A DNA stretch of 64,000 nt from Amorphoplanes friuliensis DSM 7358 (GTDB lineage Bacteria > Actinomycetota > Actinomycetes > Mycobacteriales > Micromonosporaceae), in contig NC_022657.1 in the NCBI RefSeq assembly GCF_000494755.1, positions 817,501 through 881,500 on the forward strand. Reading direction: 5' to 3'. The notes beneath the pieces were generated by a model. That model did not search any database. It saw only the letters and a program-made list of their open reading frames with translations, and was not told the origin of the DNA. Below, one piece after another: positions 18,697 through 27,270 of the stretch. Positions within the stretch are counted from its first letter, which is position 1. Each line of letters starts with the position of its first letter. Position numbers and translations under genes: made by a program.

Positions 18697-19579
18697 ACGC
18701 AGTGCTCAAGGCAAAAGAGCTGCCGTACCCGACCCGCCGCGCCACCCCGCCGATCGTGGCGTCGGCGGTACGCAGCAGGTCGGCGGCCAGCGTCAGCCGC
18801 CACCGGGTCAGGTAAGCCATCGGCGGCTCGCCGACCAGCTCGGTGAACCGCCGCGCCAGCGACGCCCGGGACACGCCGGCCTCGACAGCAAGGTCGGCGA
18901 CCGTCCAGGCGCGCGCCGGGTCGTCGTGCAGCATCCGCAGCGCCGGCCCGACAACCGGGTCGCTCTGCGCCTGATGCCATCCCGGCACACCCGGATCGGT
19001 CGAATCGAGCCACGCGCGCAGCACCGACACCAGCAGCAGGTCGAGGATCCGGTCGAGGACCAGCTCCTGCGCCGTACTCGTACCGGTCATCTCCTTCTCG
19101 AGCAGATCGACCAGCGTGCGGTCGCCCGTCCCGGCCGGCCTGATCAGCAGTGCCGGCAGGGCGTCCAGCAGCCGCCGGCTGACCTCACTGTGCAGCTGAT
19201 AGGTGCCGCTGAGCATGACGGTCTCACCGTCGAGACTGCCACCCCACGTCCGCACACCCAGATCAACAAGGTCCCGCTGCTCCTCACCCTCCACCGTCGT
19301 GCAGCGCTGCCCCGGATGGATCACCACCTGTACGGGTGTGGCCGGTGCGTCGCTCAACGCGTACGCATCAGGGCCTCGGAGGATCGCAACATCGCCGGGA
19401 TGCAGCAGGGTGGGCTCGTCGTCGTCCGGGATGATCCACGCACTGCCCCGCACGAGGGTGACCAGCGAGAGTGGCGCCTCGTCCTGGATCCGCAGGCACC
19501 ACGGCGGGTTCAGGATCGACCGCAGCAGGAACGCACCCCGCGCCCGCGGCCCGTCCAGCAGCCCGGTCAGCGTGTCCAT
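18596..19579 (-). CDS. AraC-family regulator with AraC-type cupin N-terminus
   Basis: The 327-residue protein starts at ATG 19579 (MDTLTGLLDGPRARG). The N-terminal half is a cupin-like ligand domain (RGSAWIIPDDDEPTLLHPGD) of the type found in Streptomyces AraC regulators that pair with redox enzymes. The C-terminal about 100 residues carry two HTH motifs (WTVADLAVEAGVSRASLARR, and GYGSSFALSTAFKRERGVSP). It lies 16 bp downstream of the NmrA-like gene on the same strand, so the two form an operon and it probably controls that reductase. Confidence 0.88.
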   Translation of the reverse strand: MDTLTGLLDGPRARGAFLLRSILNPPWCLRIQDEAPLSLVTLVRGSAWIIPDDDEPTLLHPGDVAILRGPDAYALSDAPATPVQVVIHPGQRCTTVEGEEQRDLVDLGVRTWGGSLDGETVMLSGTYQLHSEVSRRLLDALPALLIRPAGTGDRTLVDLLEKEMTGTSTAQELVLDRILDLLLVSVLRAWLDSTDPGVPGWHQAQSDPVVGPALRMLHDDPARAWTVADLAVEAGVSRASLARRFTELVGEPPMAYLTRWRLTLAADLLRTADATIGGVARRVGYGSSFALSTAFKRERGVSPQEYRRRSGASPQDVRHRPGVVRLG

Positions 19580-19595
19580 CACCCCAACGTACCGA

Positions 19596-20402
19596 TCAGC
19601 GCTCCCACGCACCCGCCGCAGCCGACTCCCGCGCATAGTCGGCAAAGTCCTTCGGCGCCCGCCCGAGCGCCTGCTGCACGCCGTCGGTGAGATGAGCGTT
19701 GCGCCCGTCCAGAATGCCCGCGAACAGATCGGCAAACTCCAGCGGCAACCCGTTCTCCTCGAGCACCTTGCTGTACTCGTCCCTGCTCACCGGCGTGTAG
19801 GTGATCGTCCGCCCGGTCGCCGCGGACAACTCGGCAGCCACCTCGGCAAAACTCAGCAGCCGCGGCCCGGTGACCTCGTAGACCTTCCCCCGATGCCGCG
19901 AATCGACCAGCGCGGCAGTGACCACATCGGCGATGTCGTCGGCATCGGTGAACGGCTCCCGCGCATCACCGGCAGGCAGCGCGATGTCACCGAGCTGCAC
20001 CGGATCGAGCAGAAAACTCTCACTGAAGTTCTGACTGAACCAGCTGCTCCGCACGACAGTCCACCCGGTGCCGGCACCCTGGACGGCCCGCTCGGCGGCC
20101 TCGGCCTCGGGCTCCCCACGCCCGGACAACAGCACCAGCTGCTCGACACCACTGTGTGCCGCGAGCCGGGCAAAGCCATCAACGGCCGCGACGGCTCCGG
20201 GAAGGGCGAGGTCGGGGTAGTAGGTGATGTAGGCGGCCGTCACACCTTCCAGGGCCGGCGCCCAGGTGGACTCGTCGTTCCAGTCGAAGGGCGGCTTTCC
20301 GCTGCGGGACCCGACACGTACGGGCCGGCCCTGGTCTGTCAGTCGCTCCACGACCCGCCGCCCGGTCTTCCCGGTACCACCGATAACCAACGTTGTTGTC
20401 AT
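19596..20402 (-). CDS. NmrA-like NAD(P)-binding oxidoreductase
   Basis: The 268-residue Rossmann protein has an N-terminal dinucleotide motif GGTGKTG (residues 8-14), a WNDESTW stretch, and an atypical-SDR fold through TGPRLLSFAEVAAEL near residue 180. The family includes quinone reductases and redox sensors acting on NADPH. Such genes are often neighbours of AraC or MarR regulators. It is the first gene of a two-gene operon with the AraC gene, and divergent from the ABC exporter genes. The substrate cannot be read from the sequence. Confidence 0.86.
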   Translation of the reverse strand: MTTTLVIGGTGKTGRRVVERLTDQGRPVRVGSRSGKPPFDWNDESTWAPALEGVTAAYITYYPDLALPGAVAAVDGFARLAAHSGVEQLVLLSGRGEPEAEAAERAVQGAGTGWTVVRSSWFSQNFSESFLLDPVQLGDIALPAGDAREPFTDADDIADVVTAALVDSRHRGKVYEVTGPRLLSFAEVAAELSAATGRTITYTPVSRDEYSKVLEENGLPLEFADLFAGILDGRNAHLTDGVQQALGRAPKDFADYARESAAAGAWER

Positions 20403-20491
20403 GCCTCAAGTACAGCCAGCCCTCGTGAGACGGGCCATAGTTGCGGAGCTCAACCCCATAAGCGAGCGTCTCGCCGAATAATGCTTTGCGG

Positions 20492-20514
20492 GCTGCCCCG
20501 GGGGAGCGGGCAGC
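20492..20514 (+). promoter_or_regulatory. Inverted repeat enclosing the ribosome site of the ABC gene
   Basis: GCTGCCC at 20492-20498 pairs with GGGCAGC at 20508-20514, which abuts the ATG at 20515. The GGGGGAG ribosome site lies in the loop. The hairpin would sit exactly over the initiation region and could damp translation. Confidence 0.4.
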
Positions 20515-22182
20515 ATGGTGTGTGTGGATATACGGGGACCCGCGCGTTTTTTGTTGTCGTTGGCCTGGGAGCTGAAGGGGCGGGTTCTGCTCGGTGCGAT
20601 GTTCGGCTCGTTGTGGTTTGCGAGCCTGGCCTTCACGCCGTTCCTGATCTCGCAGGCCATCGACCGCGGCCTCACCCCCAAGCAACCCGCGACCCTGATC
20701 GCCTGGACCGCGGTGGTCCTGGTGGTCGGGGCTTTGAGTGCCGGGCTGGGGATCATGCGGCACCGGTCGATGACCAAGTTGCGGCTGGCTGCGGCCCTGG
20801 AGACGGCCGACGCGGTGATGGCACACGCGACTCGGCTCGGGGCGGCGCTGCCCCGGCGGGTGACCTCCGGTGAGGTTGTCACCATCGGTATTGCTGATGT
20901 GTGGACCATCGGGCGCGCGATGAATGTGGGCGGGGTCGGGGTGGCGAGTCTGCTCGCGTACGCGGTGGTTGCTGTTCTGTTGTTCCGGACCTCGCCCTTG
21001 CTGGCGGTGGTGGTGCTGGCCGGGGTGCCGGTGCTGGCGCTGTCGGTGGGTCCGCTGCTGACGCGGGTGCAGGCGGCCGGGCAGCGGTACCGCAAGCGGC
21101 AGGGCGCCCTCGCCGCGCAGCTGGTCGACGTGCTGTCGGGTCTGCGGATTCTCAACGGTCTCGGCGGCAAGGAGGGGCATCTGCAGCGGTACCAGCAGAA
21201 CTCCGCCGGGCTGCGTGACCTCGGTTATCGGGTCGGCCGGGCGAGCAGCTGGGTCGGTGCGCTCGGTGAAGGACTGCCTGGGGTTTTCCTGGCCGTGGTG
21301 GTCTGGCTGGCGGCGCGGCAGGCCGCTGCGGGTGAGCTCACGGCCGGTGAGTTGATCGCGGTCTACGGCTACACGGCGATGCTCGTCATCCCGGTCAGCG
21401 TCATGATCTTCTGTGGTTTCGACGTGACCCGCGGGCTGGTCGCCGCGCGGCACGTGGTCGCCTTCCTGAGCCTTCCGCCGGAGGAAACCGCAGGTGAGGC
21501 CGCGCCGGTCGGACCCGCGACGCTGCACGATCCGGTGTCCGGGGTGTCGGCCGAACCGGGCCGGCTGACCGCGCTCGCCGGTGCCCGGCCCGCCGATGCC
21601 GCGGCCGTGCTCGAGCGCCTCGGCCGGTACGGTCCGACCGAGGCGACCTGGGGTGGTGTGCGGCTCGACAGCATCGCCCGCGACGAGGTGCGGGCGCGGA
21701 TCCTGGTCGCCGAGCACGAGGCCGACCTGTTCGCCGACCCGCTGCGTGACGTGGTCGCCGGGCGTGGCGCGCCGCAGGACGAGCGTGTGCACGCGGCGGT
21801 CGAGGCTGCTGTCGCGCACGACGTCGGCGCGCCCGATCACCCGGTCGAGTGGGCCGGCCGCAATCTTTCGGGTGGTCAGCGGCAGCGTGTGCGGCTCGCC
21901 CGGGCGCTCTACCAGCAGCCGGAGATGCTGCTCGCCGCCGAACCGACCTCGGCCGTCGACGCGCACACCGAGGCCGCGATCGCCGCACGTCTCAAAACCG
22001 CGCGCGCCGGCTCCGGCACGGTTGTCGCGACCACCTCGCCCGCGCTGCTCGACCGTGCGGACGTTGTGCACTACCTGGTCGACGGGCGGGTGGCGGCCAG
22101 CGGAACACACCGGGAGTTACTGTCCGCTGTTCCCGGCTACGAACGCCTGGTAGCCCGCGTCTTCGGGGAGGACGAGGCGTGA
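20515..22182 (+). CDS. ABC exporter half-transporter, degenerate ATP site
   Basis: The 555-residue membrane-ATPase fusion has an N-terminal exporter membrane domain with about six helices (first near 25-50) and a C-terminal nucleotide-binding domain. The signature NLSGGQRQRV is intact (near 450-459). The Walker A region reads LAGARPADAAAV, with no GKS/T, and the Walker B region reads EMLLAAEPTSAVD, lacking the DE pair. This half therefore cannot hydrolyse ATP normally but can supply its signature to the partner. The next gene starts within its stop (GTGA), so the pair forms a heterodimeric exporter. The cargo is unknown. Confidence 0.88.
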   Translation: MVCVDIRGPARFLLSLAWELKGRVLLGAMFGSLWFASLAFTPFLISQAIDRGLTPKQPATLIAWTAVVLVVGALSAGLGIMRHRSMTKLRLAAALETADAVMAHATRLGAALPRRVTSGEVVTIGIADVWTIGRAMNVGGVGVASLLAYAVVAVLLFRTSPLLAVVVLAGVPVLALSVGPLLTRVQAAGQRYRKRQGALAAQLVDVLSGLRILNGLGGKEGHLQRYQQNSAGLRDLGYRVGRASSWVGALGEGLPGVFLAVVVWLAARQAAAGELTAGELIAVYGYTAMLVIPVSVMIFCGFDVTRGLVAARHVVAFLSLPPEETAGEAAPVGPATLHDPVSGVSAEPGRLTALAGARPADAAAVLERLGRYGPTEATWGGVRLDSIARDEVRARILVAEHEADLFADPLRDVVAGRGAPQDERVHAAVEAAVAHDVGAPDHPVEWAGRNLSGGQRQRVRLARALYQQPEMLLAAEPTSAVDAHTEAAIAARLKTARAGSGTVVATTSPALLDRADVVHYLVDGRVAASGTHRELLSAVPGYERLVARVFGEDEA

Positions 22183-23900
22183 GCGCCGCCCTGCCGATCG
22201 CCGATCAACGGCTGGTCTCCCGTGCCGCCCTGCGCCTGATCGCCGCCGACCGTCGCACCGTCGTGGTGATGATGATCCTCAACGTCCTGGCGGCGATTGC
22301 CGGCCTCGGCGGACCGTGGTTGCTCGGCCGGATCATCGACACGGTCACCGGCGGACAAGGCGGCGGACAGGGCGCCGGCCAGGTCGATCGCCTGGCCATC
22401 GCCGTCCTCGGCTGCGCGGTCGCCCAGGCCCTCCTTTCCCGGTACGCGCTGAGCGTCGGCTACCGCTTCGGCGAACGCACCGCCGCCCGCATCCGCGACG
22501 ACTTCCTGCGCCGATCACTCGAACTGCCCGCGGCGGTCGTCGAACGCGTACCGGCCGGCGACCTGACCGCCCGCGGCACTACGGACGTGGATGCGGTCGC
22601 CACGACGTTGCGTGACGTGGTGCCAGGCCTGTTCATCTCAGCCGTGCAGCTGGTGCTGATCGTGACGGCGGTCGTCGTGCTGGACCCCGCACTCGGCGCG
22701 GTGGGTGTACTCGGCTTCACCGGCATCTGGTTCGTCACCCGCTGGTACCTGAGCCGGGCCCGCGACGCGTACCTGCTCGAAGGCGCGGCCAACTCCGTGA
22801 TGGCGGACGAACTGGCGGCTACGACCACGGGTGCCCGTACCATCGAAGCCTTTGACCTGCGGGAACGTCGTCTGGGCCGGGGCCGGGAGGCGATCGCCGA
22901 GACCCGGCGCACCCGGCTGGCCACGCTGAGCCTGAGGTCGGTGTTCTTCCCGCTGGTCGAGTTGTCCTATGTGGTGCCGATCGTGCTGGTGCTGCTGGCC
23001 GGCGGCTGGCTCTACTTCCGCGGATCGGTGACGCTCGGCACGGTCGCGGCGGCGGTGCTCTATCTGCGGCAGCTGGTCGGGCCGGTCGACAACATCATGC
23101 TGTGGATCGAGCAGCTGCAGAGCAGCGGCGCGTCGTTCGCGCGCATCGAAGGCCTGGCCGCGGTCCCCACCGACCAGACCACGTCCTCGGCCAGGCCGGA
23201 CGGCGACAAGATCGAAGTGCGCGGTGTCCGCTACGCCTACGACTCCGGCCAGGACGTTCTCCATGACGTGGATCTCACGATACGACCGGGGGAGCGCCTC
23301 GCGATCGTCGGTCTGTCCGGGGCCGGCAAGTCGACGCTGGCCCGCCTGATCGCGGGTGTCGACCGTCCCGACCACGGCTCGGTGACGGTCGGCGGCGTGC
23401 CGATCGCCGACCTGCCGCCGGACGAGCTGCGCCGCCAGGTGGTGCTGGTGACGCAGGAACACCACGTCTTCCGCGAGTCGCTGCGGGAGAACCTCATGGT
23501 CGTGGCGCCGGACGACGTCCTCAAGCGGGCCCTGAAAACCGTCGGCGCCGACTGGGCCGACGACCTCGACGCCGACCTGGGCGAAAATCCGCCGGACGGC
23601 GGACAGGCTCAGCAACTGGCACTGGCACGGGTGGTCCTGGCCGACCCGCACACCGTGATCCTGGACGAGGCGACGGCGTTGCTGGACCCGACGGCCGCGC
23701 GGAGTGCGGAGCGTGCGCTGGCCGCGGTCCTGCACGACCGCACGGTGATCGCCATCGCTCACCGCCTGCAAACCTCGCACGACGCCGACCGCGTCGCGGT
23801 GATGGACGGCGGCCGGATCATCGAGCTCGGCAGCCACGACGCGTTGATCCGCGCCGACGGCCCCTACGCCGCACTGTGGCGATCGTGGCACGGTGCTTAA
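22179..23900 (+). CDS. ABC exporter half-transporter, catalytic partner
   Basis: The 573-residue protein uses a GTG start that overlaps the previous stop by 4 bp. It has an exporter membrane domain followed by an ATPase domain with intact Walker A (VGLSGAGKST, near 377-386), Q-loop (VTQEHHVF), Walker B (VILDEATALLD, near 493) and H-loop (IAIAHRLQT). Its own signature is altered (PPDGGQAQQL instead of LSGGQ). The two halves therefore complement each other: this one gives the ATP-binding P-loop, the other the canonical signature. The end overlaps the convergent WYL gene by 4 bp. Confidence 0.9.
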   Translation: MSAALPIADQRLVSRAALRLIAADRRTVVVMMILNVLAAIAGLGGPWLLGRIIDTVTGGQGGGQGAGQVDRLAIAVLGCAVAQALLSRYALSVGYRFGERTAARIRDDFLRRSLELPAAVVERVPAGDLTARGTTDVDAVATTLRDVVPGLFISAVQLVLIVTAVVVLDPALGAVGVLGFTGIWFVTRWYLSRARDAYLLEGAANSVMADELAATTTGARTIEAFDLRERRLGRGREAIAETRRTRLATLSLRSVFFPLVELSYVVPIVLVLLAGGWLYFRGSVTLGTVAAAVLYLRQLVGPVDNIMLWIEQLQSSGASFARIEGLAAVPTDQTTSSARPDGDKIEVRGVRYAYDSGQDVLHDVDLTIRPGERLAIVGLSGAGKSTLARLIAGVDRPDHGSVTVGGVPIADLPPDELRRQVVLVTQEHHVFRESLRENLMVVAPDDVLKRALKTVGADWADDLDADLGENPPDGGQAQQLALARVVLADPHTVILDEATALLDPTAARSAERALAAVLHDRTVIAIAHRLQTSHDADRVAVMDGGRIIELGSHDALIRADGPYAALWRSWHGA

Positions 23901-24868
23901 GGCGTTGCGTACCGGCTGGCGATTGCCGTGGCGCGGTCCCGCAGGCCGGCACGCAACCCTTGCGGGGACAGGGCTTCCGCGTTGGTGGAGAGCTGCCACA
24001 ACGCCCACTCGGCATGCCGTGAGTCCTGAAAAGTCACCGTCAGCCGCAGCCAGCCGTCGGCGTCGGCCTCTTCGGCCAGTAGAGCTACGGCGGTGCCGAC
24101 CAGCTCCTCCCGACGGTTCGGGTTCACCCGGACCACCACGGTGACCGGGTCACCGCCGGTCCGGAACTGCACGCTGCGTTCCTGCCAGGCTCGGCCCAGA
24201 TCAACCCGGTCCGGGCGCTGAGCGGGTTCGGCGAGCTCCTCGGCCGCCAGAATGCGTGACAGCCGGTAGGTACGGTCCGCGCCGGATCTCGCGGCGAGTA
24301 GATAGCCCTGCTCGCGGACGGTGACCAGCCCGATCGGATCCACCGTGCGCCACTTCGGGGCCTGGCCCACCGCCTCGTAATGGATGCGCAGCTTGTGCCC
24401 GGCAAACACGGCGCGTCGCACCTCTCCGACGATCGTGTCGGGAAGGTCCTCGGCGTCCAGCCGCCGCGACAACAGGTCGGTCTCCGGGTCGATGAGCAGG
24501 CGCTCGACCGCGCCGGCCGCAGTGTCGCGGTAGCTCTCGGGCAGCGCGTCGACCACCTTGAGCATGGCCGAAGCGAGGGCTGAGCCGAGCCCGAACACCT
24601 GCGCACCACGCCGCGACCCGGCAACCAGCAGGGCGAGCGCCTCGTCGTGGTTCAGGCCGGTGAGCTCGGTCCGGAAACCGGGCAACAGCTCAAAACCCCC
24701 GTGCCGGCCACGTTCGGCATACACCGGTACGCCGGCCGCGGACAGCGCCTCGATGTCACGCAGCACGGTGCGCGTGGACACCTCCAGCTCGCGCGCCAGC
24801 GTGGTCGCGGACAGCCGGCCACGCCGGCGCAGCAGCAGCACCAACGACACCAACCGGTCGGCCCGCAT
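23897..24868 (-). CDS. WYL-domain transcriptional regulator
   Basis: The 323-residue protein has an N-terminal DeoR-type winged helix (LVSLVLLLRRRGRLSATTLA, VSTRTVLRDIEALSAAG, residues 5-45) and a central WYL domain (about 145-215, RIHYEAVGQ and RTVDPIGLV), then a C-terminal WCX-like extension. WYL proteins sense nucleic-acid-like or small ligands. It is divergent from the RidA-like gene with a symmetric operator midway, which suggests that it regulates both. Confidence 0.9.
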   Translation of the reverse strand: MRADRLVSLVLLLRRRGRLSATTLARELEVSTRTVLRDIEALSAAGVPVYAERGRHGGFELLPGFRTELTGLNHDEALALLVAGSRRGAQVFGLGSALASAMLKVVDALPESYRDTAAGAVERLLIDPETDLLSRRLDAEDLPDTIVGEVRRAVFAGHKLRIHYEAVGQAPKWRTVDPIGLVTVREQGYLLAARSGADRTYRLSRILAAEELAEPAQRPDRVDLGRAWQERSVQFRTGGDPVTVVVRVNPNRREELVGTAVALLAEEADADGWLRLTVTFQDSRHAEWALWQLSTNAEALSPQGLRAGLRDRATAIASRYATP

Positions 24869-24891
24869 GCCCGGAATGATGCCAGCAATAC

Positions 24892-24908
24892 ACGACAGAA
24901 GATGTCGT
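24892..24908. promoter_or_regulatory. Candidate WYL-regulator operator
   Basis: A perfect inverted repeat, ACGACA-GAAGA-TGTCGT, is placed symmetrically: 23 bp from the WYL start at 24868 and 23 bp from the RidA start at 24932. Confidence 0.55.
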
Positions 24909-24931
24909 CATTGCGGTGCGAAGCTCACGCC

Positions 24932-25327
24932 ATGAATCGATCAGCAGTGAACCCGTGGACCTGGTCGGCGGCGCTGGGATACAACCAGGGTGAGATCGTC
25001 TCCGGGCACACCCGCACCCTCTACTGTGCCGGCCAGACCGCGATGAGCAGCGACGGCAAGCCTCAGCACCCCGGCGACATGGCTGCTCAGGTGGCGCTCA
25101 GCCTCGACAACCTCGAGGCCGTACTCGGTGAGGCCGGCATGTCCCTGGCCAACCTCGTCCGGCTCACCGTCTGCACGACCGACGTCGATCGCCTCCTCGA
25201 GCACTACGGCGTCCTGGCGTCACGACTGGCCGCCGCCGGGATCGCACCCGCCACCACCATGCTCGGTGTGACACGGCTGGCGATCCCCGAGCTGATGGTC
25301 GAGCTCGAAGGAACCGCCGTCGGGTGA
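24932..25327 (+). CDS. RidA/YjgF-family protein
   Basis: The 131-residue protein starts at ATG 24932 (MNRSAVNPWTWS). It has the RidA fold landmarks: LYCAGQTAMSSDGKP, the central helix ALSLDNLEAVLGEAGMSL, and a C-terminal RLAIPELMVELEGTA with the conserved Pro-Glu near the active-site Arg. RidA proteins hydrolyse reactive enamine/imine intermediates from amino acid metabolism. Some paralogues act in catabolic pathways instead. It is divergent from the WYL gene and likely its target. Confidence 0.88.
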   Translation: MNRSAVNPWTWSAALGYNQGEIVSGHTRTLYCAGQTAMSSDGKPQHPGDMAAQVALSLDNLEAVLGEAGMSLANLVRLTVCTTDVDRLLEHYGVLASRLAAAGIAPATTMLGVTRLAIPELMVELEGTAVG

Positions 25328-25328
25328 G

Positions 25329-26078
25329 CTAGTAGCGGCGGGCGTCCGACGCGACCGCCTCGTCGGGGTCGTTCTTCAACGCCTCCCGGATGTGCGGCGG
25401 CGTGACATCAGAGGTCGCCAGTGAGCGGCGCACCTCCACCGACCGGTCCTTCACCAGAGCCTGAAGATCAGATTCCTCCAGCTCCACCGCCCGTACGAGC
25501 GCAGCACGCACCTCGGGCGCGTAGTCCTGCGCCAGAATGCTCCGCTGCTCAGGGGTGGTGTGCTTGTTGACGGCAACACCCTTGCGTACACGAACGGTCC
25601 GGTCCTTGAGCAGTGCGGTGATCACCTCGGGGTCCTGGGTGTGGCCGGCGAGCCGCTCCCGGACCTCGGGGGACACGTCCTCGAGGAGCAGCGCCGCAAG
25701 GTCGGGCTCGAGGTCCTTCATCTCCGCGGCGAGCCCCCGCAGCTCCTTGTCCTTCGCGGTCGCCATCTTGTGCCGGATGCGCGCATCGCAGGACGGGTTT
25801 GTCGCCACCGCCCAGCGAATCCACCGATCGGTGTCATCGAGCAGCCGCAGCAAATTCCCCTGGGAAGCCGCGGGGTTCTTGGCAACAGCCCCGCGCACCT
25901 TACGATCACGGTCCCGCGTCAACGGCCGCAAAGCCTCGGCCGGCGCCTTCGGATTACCGGCCACAGCCGCCCTGACCTGCGCCGACGAGTCCGACGCCAA
26001 CTCGTGAAGCACCGCCGGAGGCGTCTTGCGGTTTTGCGCGGCGGAGACCCGCGCATCGAGGTCGCCGTGATTTCCCAT
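25329..26078 (-). CDS. LRV/HEAT-like repeat protein
   Basis: The 249-residue protein starts at ATG 26078 (MGNHGDLDARVSAAQN). It is built almost entirely of about eight to nine degenerate 24-25-residue units of the type L..L..D....VR.AVA.NP..P, matching leucine-rich-repeat-variant/HEAT-like solenoids. There is no enzyme domain or signal peptide. Such solenoids usually bind proteins or nucleic acid. It ends one base from the RidA stop (convergent) and is divergent from an Imm1-like gene 15 bp away. Confidence 0.8.
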   Translation of the reverse strand: MGNHGDLDARVSAAQNRKTPPAVLHELASDSSAQVRAAVAGNPKAPAEALRPLTRDRDRKVRGAVAKNPAASQGNLLRLLDDTDRWIRWAVATNPSCDARIRHKMATAKDKELRGLAAEMKDLEPDLAALLLEDVSPEVRERLAGHTQDPEVITALLKDRTVRVRKGVAVNKHTTPEQRSILAQDYAPEVRAALVRAVELEESDLQALVKDRSVEVRRSLATSDVTPPHIREALKNDPDEAVASDARRY

Positions 26079-26093
26079 GGCCCGAACTCTCTC

Positions 26094-26519
26094 ATGCCCG
26101 CCGTTGCTACCGTGCGTGCGGTGAGTTCGCCCATCCACCACCTGACCGTCATCCGCTACTTCCGCGACGGCCGCCACTGGGAATCCACGGACATCCTGTC
26201 GCCGTCCTGGCCGGACGTGGTCACGGCGATCGAACGCATGGACGACTTCTGCTACCCCATCGTCCAACTGAATTGCACCGCCGACGAAGAAGACGAAACC
26301 ATCTTCAACGTGATCGGCGGGGACGGCTCCTACGCCCTGTTCCACCAAATGGGCGAATGGGAGTACACGGACCCGAACGGCTCCGACGAAGAGGTCCGCC
26401 TCTGGCAGAGCGACCAGGGCTACTTCTGCAAACGCCGCAACGTCCTCACAGACCTGGACGAGGTCCTCCGCCTGACCCGCATCTTCTACGAAACAGGCTC
26501 CTACGAATCCCTCGCCTGA
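26094..26519 (+). CDS. Imm1-like immunity family protein
   Basis: The protein has 141 residues if it starts at ATG 26094 and 132 if it starts at GTG 26121; neither has a good ribosome site. It is acidic. The layout of SWPDVVTAIERMDDF, FNVIGGDGSYALF and a final LRLTRIFYETGSYESLA resembles the Imm1 immunity family found next to deaminase and other toxins. No toxin gene is adjacent, so it may be an orphan immunity gene. The assignment is from memory of the pattern, not a search. Confidence 0.6.
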   Translation: MPAVATVRAVSSPIHHLTVIRYFRDGRHWESTDILSPSWPDVVTAIERMDDFCYPIVQLNCTADEEDETIFNVIGGDGSYALFHQMGEWEYTDPNGSDEEVRLWQSDQGYFCKRRNVLTDLDEVLRLTRIFYETGSYESLA

Positions 26520-26534
26520 GCCGTCCGGCGAAAC

Positions 26535-26548
26535 ATGACGATTGTCAT
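26535..26548. promoter_or_regulatory. 14-bp perfect palindrome between two plus-strand genes
   Basis: ATGAC-GATT-GTCAT lies 16 bp after the Imm1-like stop and 124 bp before the secreted-protein start at 26672. It could be an operator for the latter or a weak terminator. Confidence 0.35.
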
Positions 26549-26671
26549 CGATCGGCCTGACTCTGCTCACCGTCAGTCGATGACAGCGCTCACTGGGTTG
26601 GGGCCTTCGCAGCGACGAGGGTTGTTGGTGAAAGGGAAGCCAAACGCGGACTTTTATCAGCAGGAGGAACG

Positions 26672-27217
26672 ATGACACATCGGCAACGGCTCTCGATGAT
26701 CGTCGTAACAGTGCTCGCGGCGTTGGGGCTCAGCTTTGCAGGGGCGGGTGTGGCCAGCGCCGCGCCGAGTGCACCGGTGGCCGCGCCGCCCGTGACCGCC
26801 CTTGCCACACCCGTTACCGGTACGGGCGACAACGGGTCGTTCGCCGGTACGTTCACGCCGACGAAGTTCGGGACGCAGGGCAAGGACCTGGTGGCCACCG
26901 GCTTGCTCACGGGCACTGTCAGTGATTCGTCGGGCGCCACTGTCGGGACTGTCACCCGTACCGTGAGCATGCCCGTGACGATCGCCGCGGTGACGTGTGA
27001 GGTTTTGAATCTTGTTCTTGGGCCGCTGCACCTGGACCTGCTCGGCCTGGTCATCGACCTGAACAGGGTGAACCTCGTGATCACCGCGGTGCAGGCGCCC
27101 GGCAACCTGCTCGGCAACCTGCTGTGCGCGATCACGCACCTGCTCGACGGCACCCCCACCGCGGGTGGGCTGGCCGCGCTCCTCAACGCGATTCTGGCAG
27201 TGCTCGGCCGGCTCTGA
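26672..27217 (+). CDS. Secreted protein of unknown function
   Basis: The 181-residue protein starts at ATG 26672 behind a strong AGGAGGAACG site. Residues 1-30 are a clear signal peptide ending ASA-APS. The mature part begins with a Thr/Val-rich beta region (SFAGTFTPTKFGTQ). It continues into a hydrophobic Leu-rich half with two Cys (AVTCEVLNLVLGPLHLDLLG and LLCAITHLLDG) that could form a disulfide. Similar short exported proteins are common in actinobacteria and have no known role. A perfect hairpin follows at 27233. Confidence 0.75.
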   Translation: MTHRQRLSMIVVTVLAALGLSFAGAGVASAAPSAPVAAPPVTALATPVTGTGDNGSFAGTFTPTKFGTQGKDLVATGLLTGTVSDSSGATVGTVTRTVSMPVTIAAVTCEVLNLVLGPLHLDLLGLVIDLNRVNLVITAVQAPGNLLGNLLCAITHLLDGTPTAGGLAALLNAILAVLGRL

Positions 27218-27232
27218 CCTGGCCGTATCTCC

Positions 27233-27266
27233 GGCGCAGCCGCACCCCGCCAGGTGCGGCTGCGCC
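27233..27266. terminator. Bidirectional terminator hairpin
   Basis: A perfect 14-bp GC-rich stem (GGCGCAGCCGCACC with its complement) around a 6-base loop lies between the convergent stops at 27217 and 27271 and can serve both genes. Confidence 0.8.
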
Positions 27267-27270
27267 GCCG

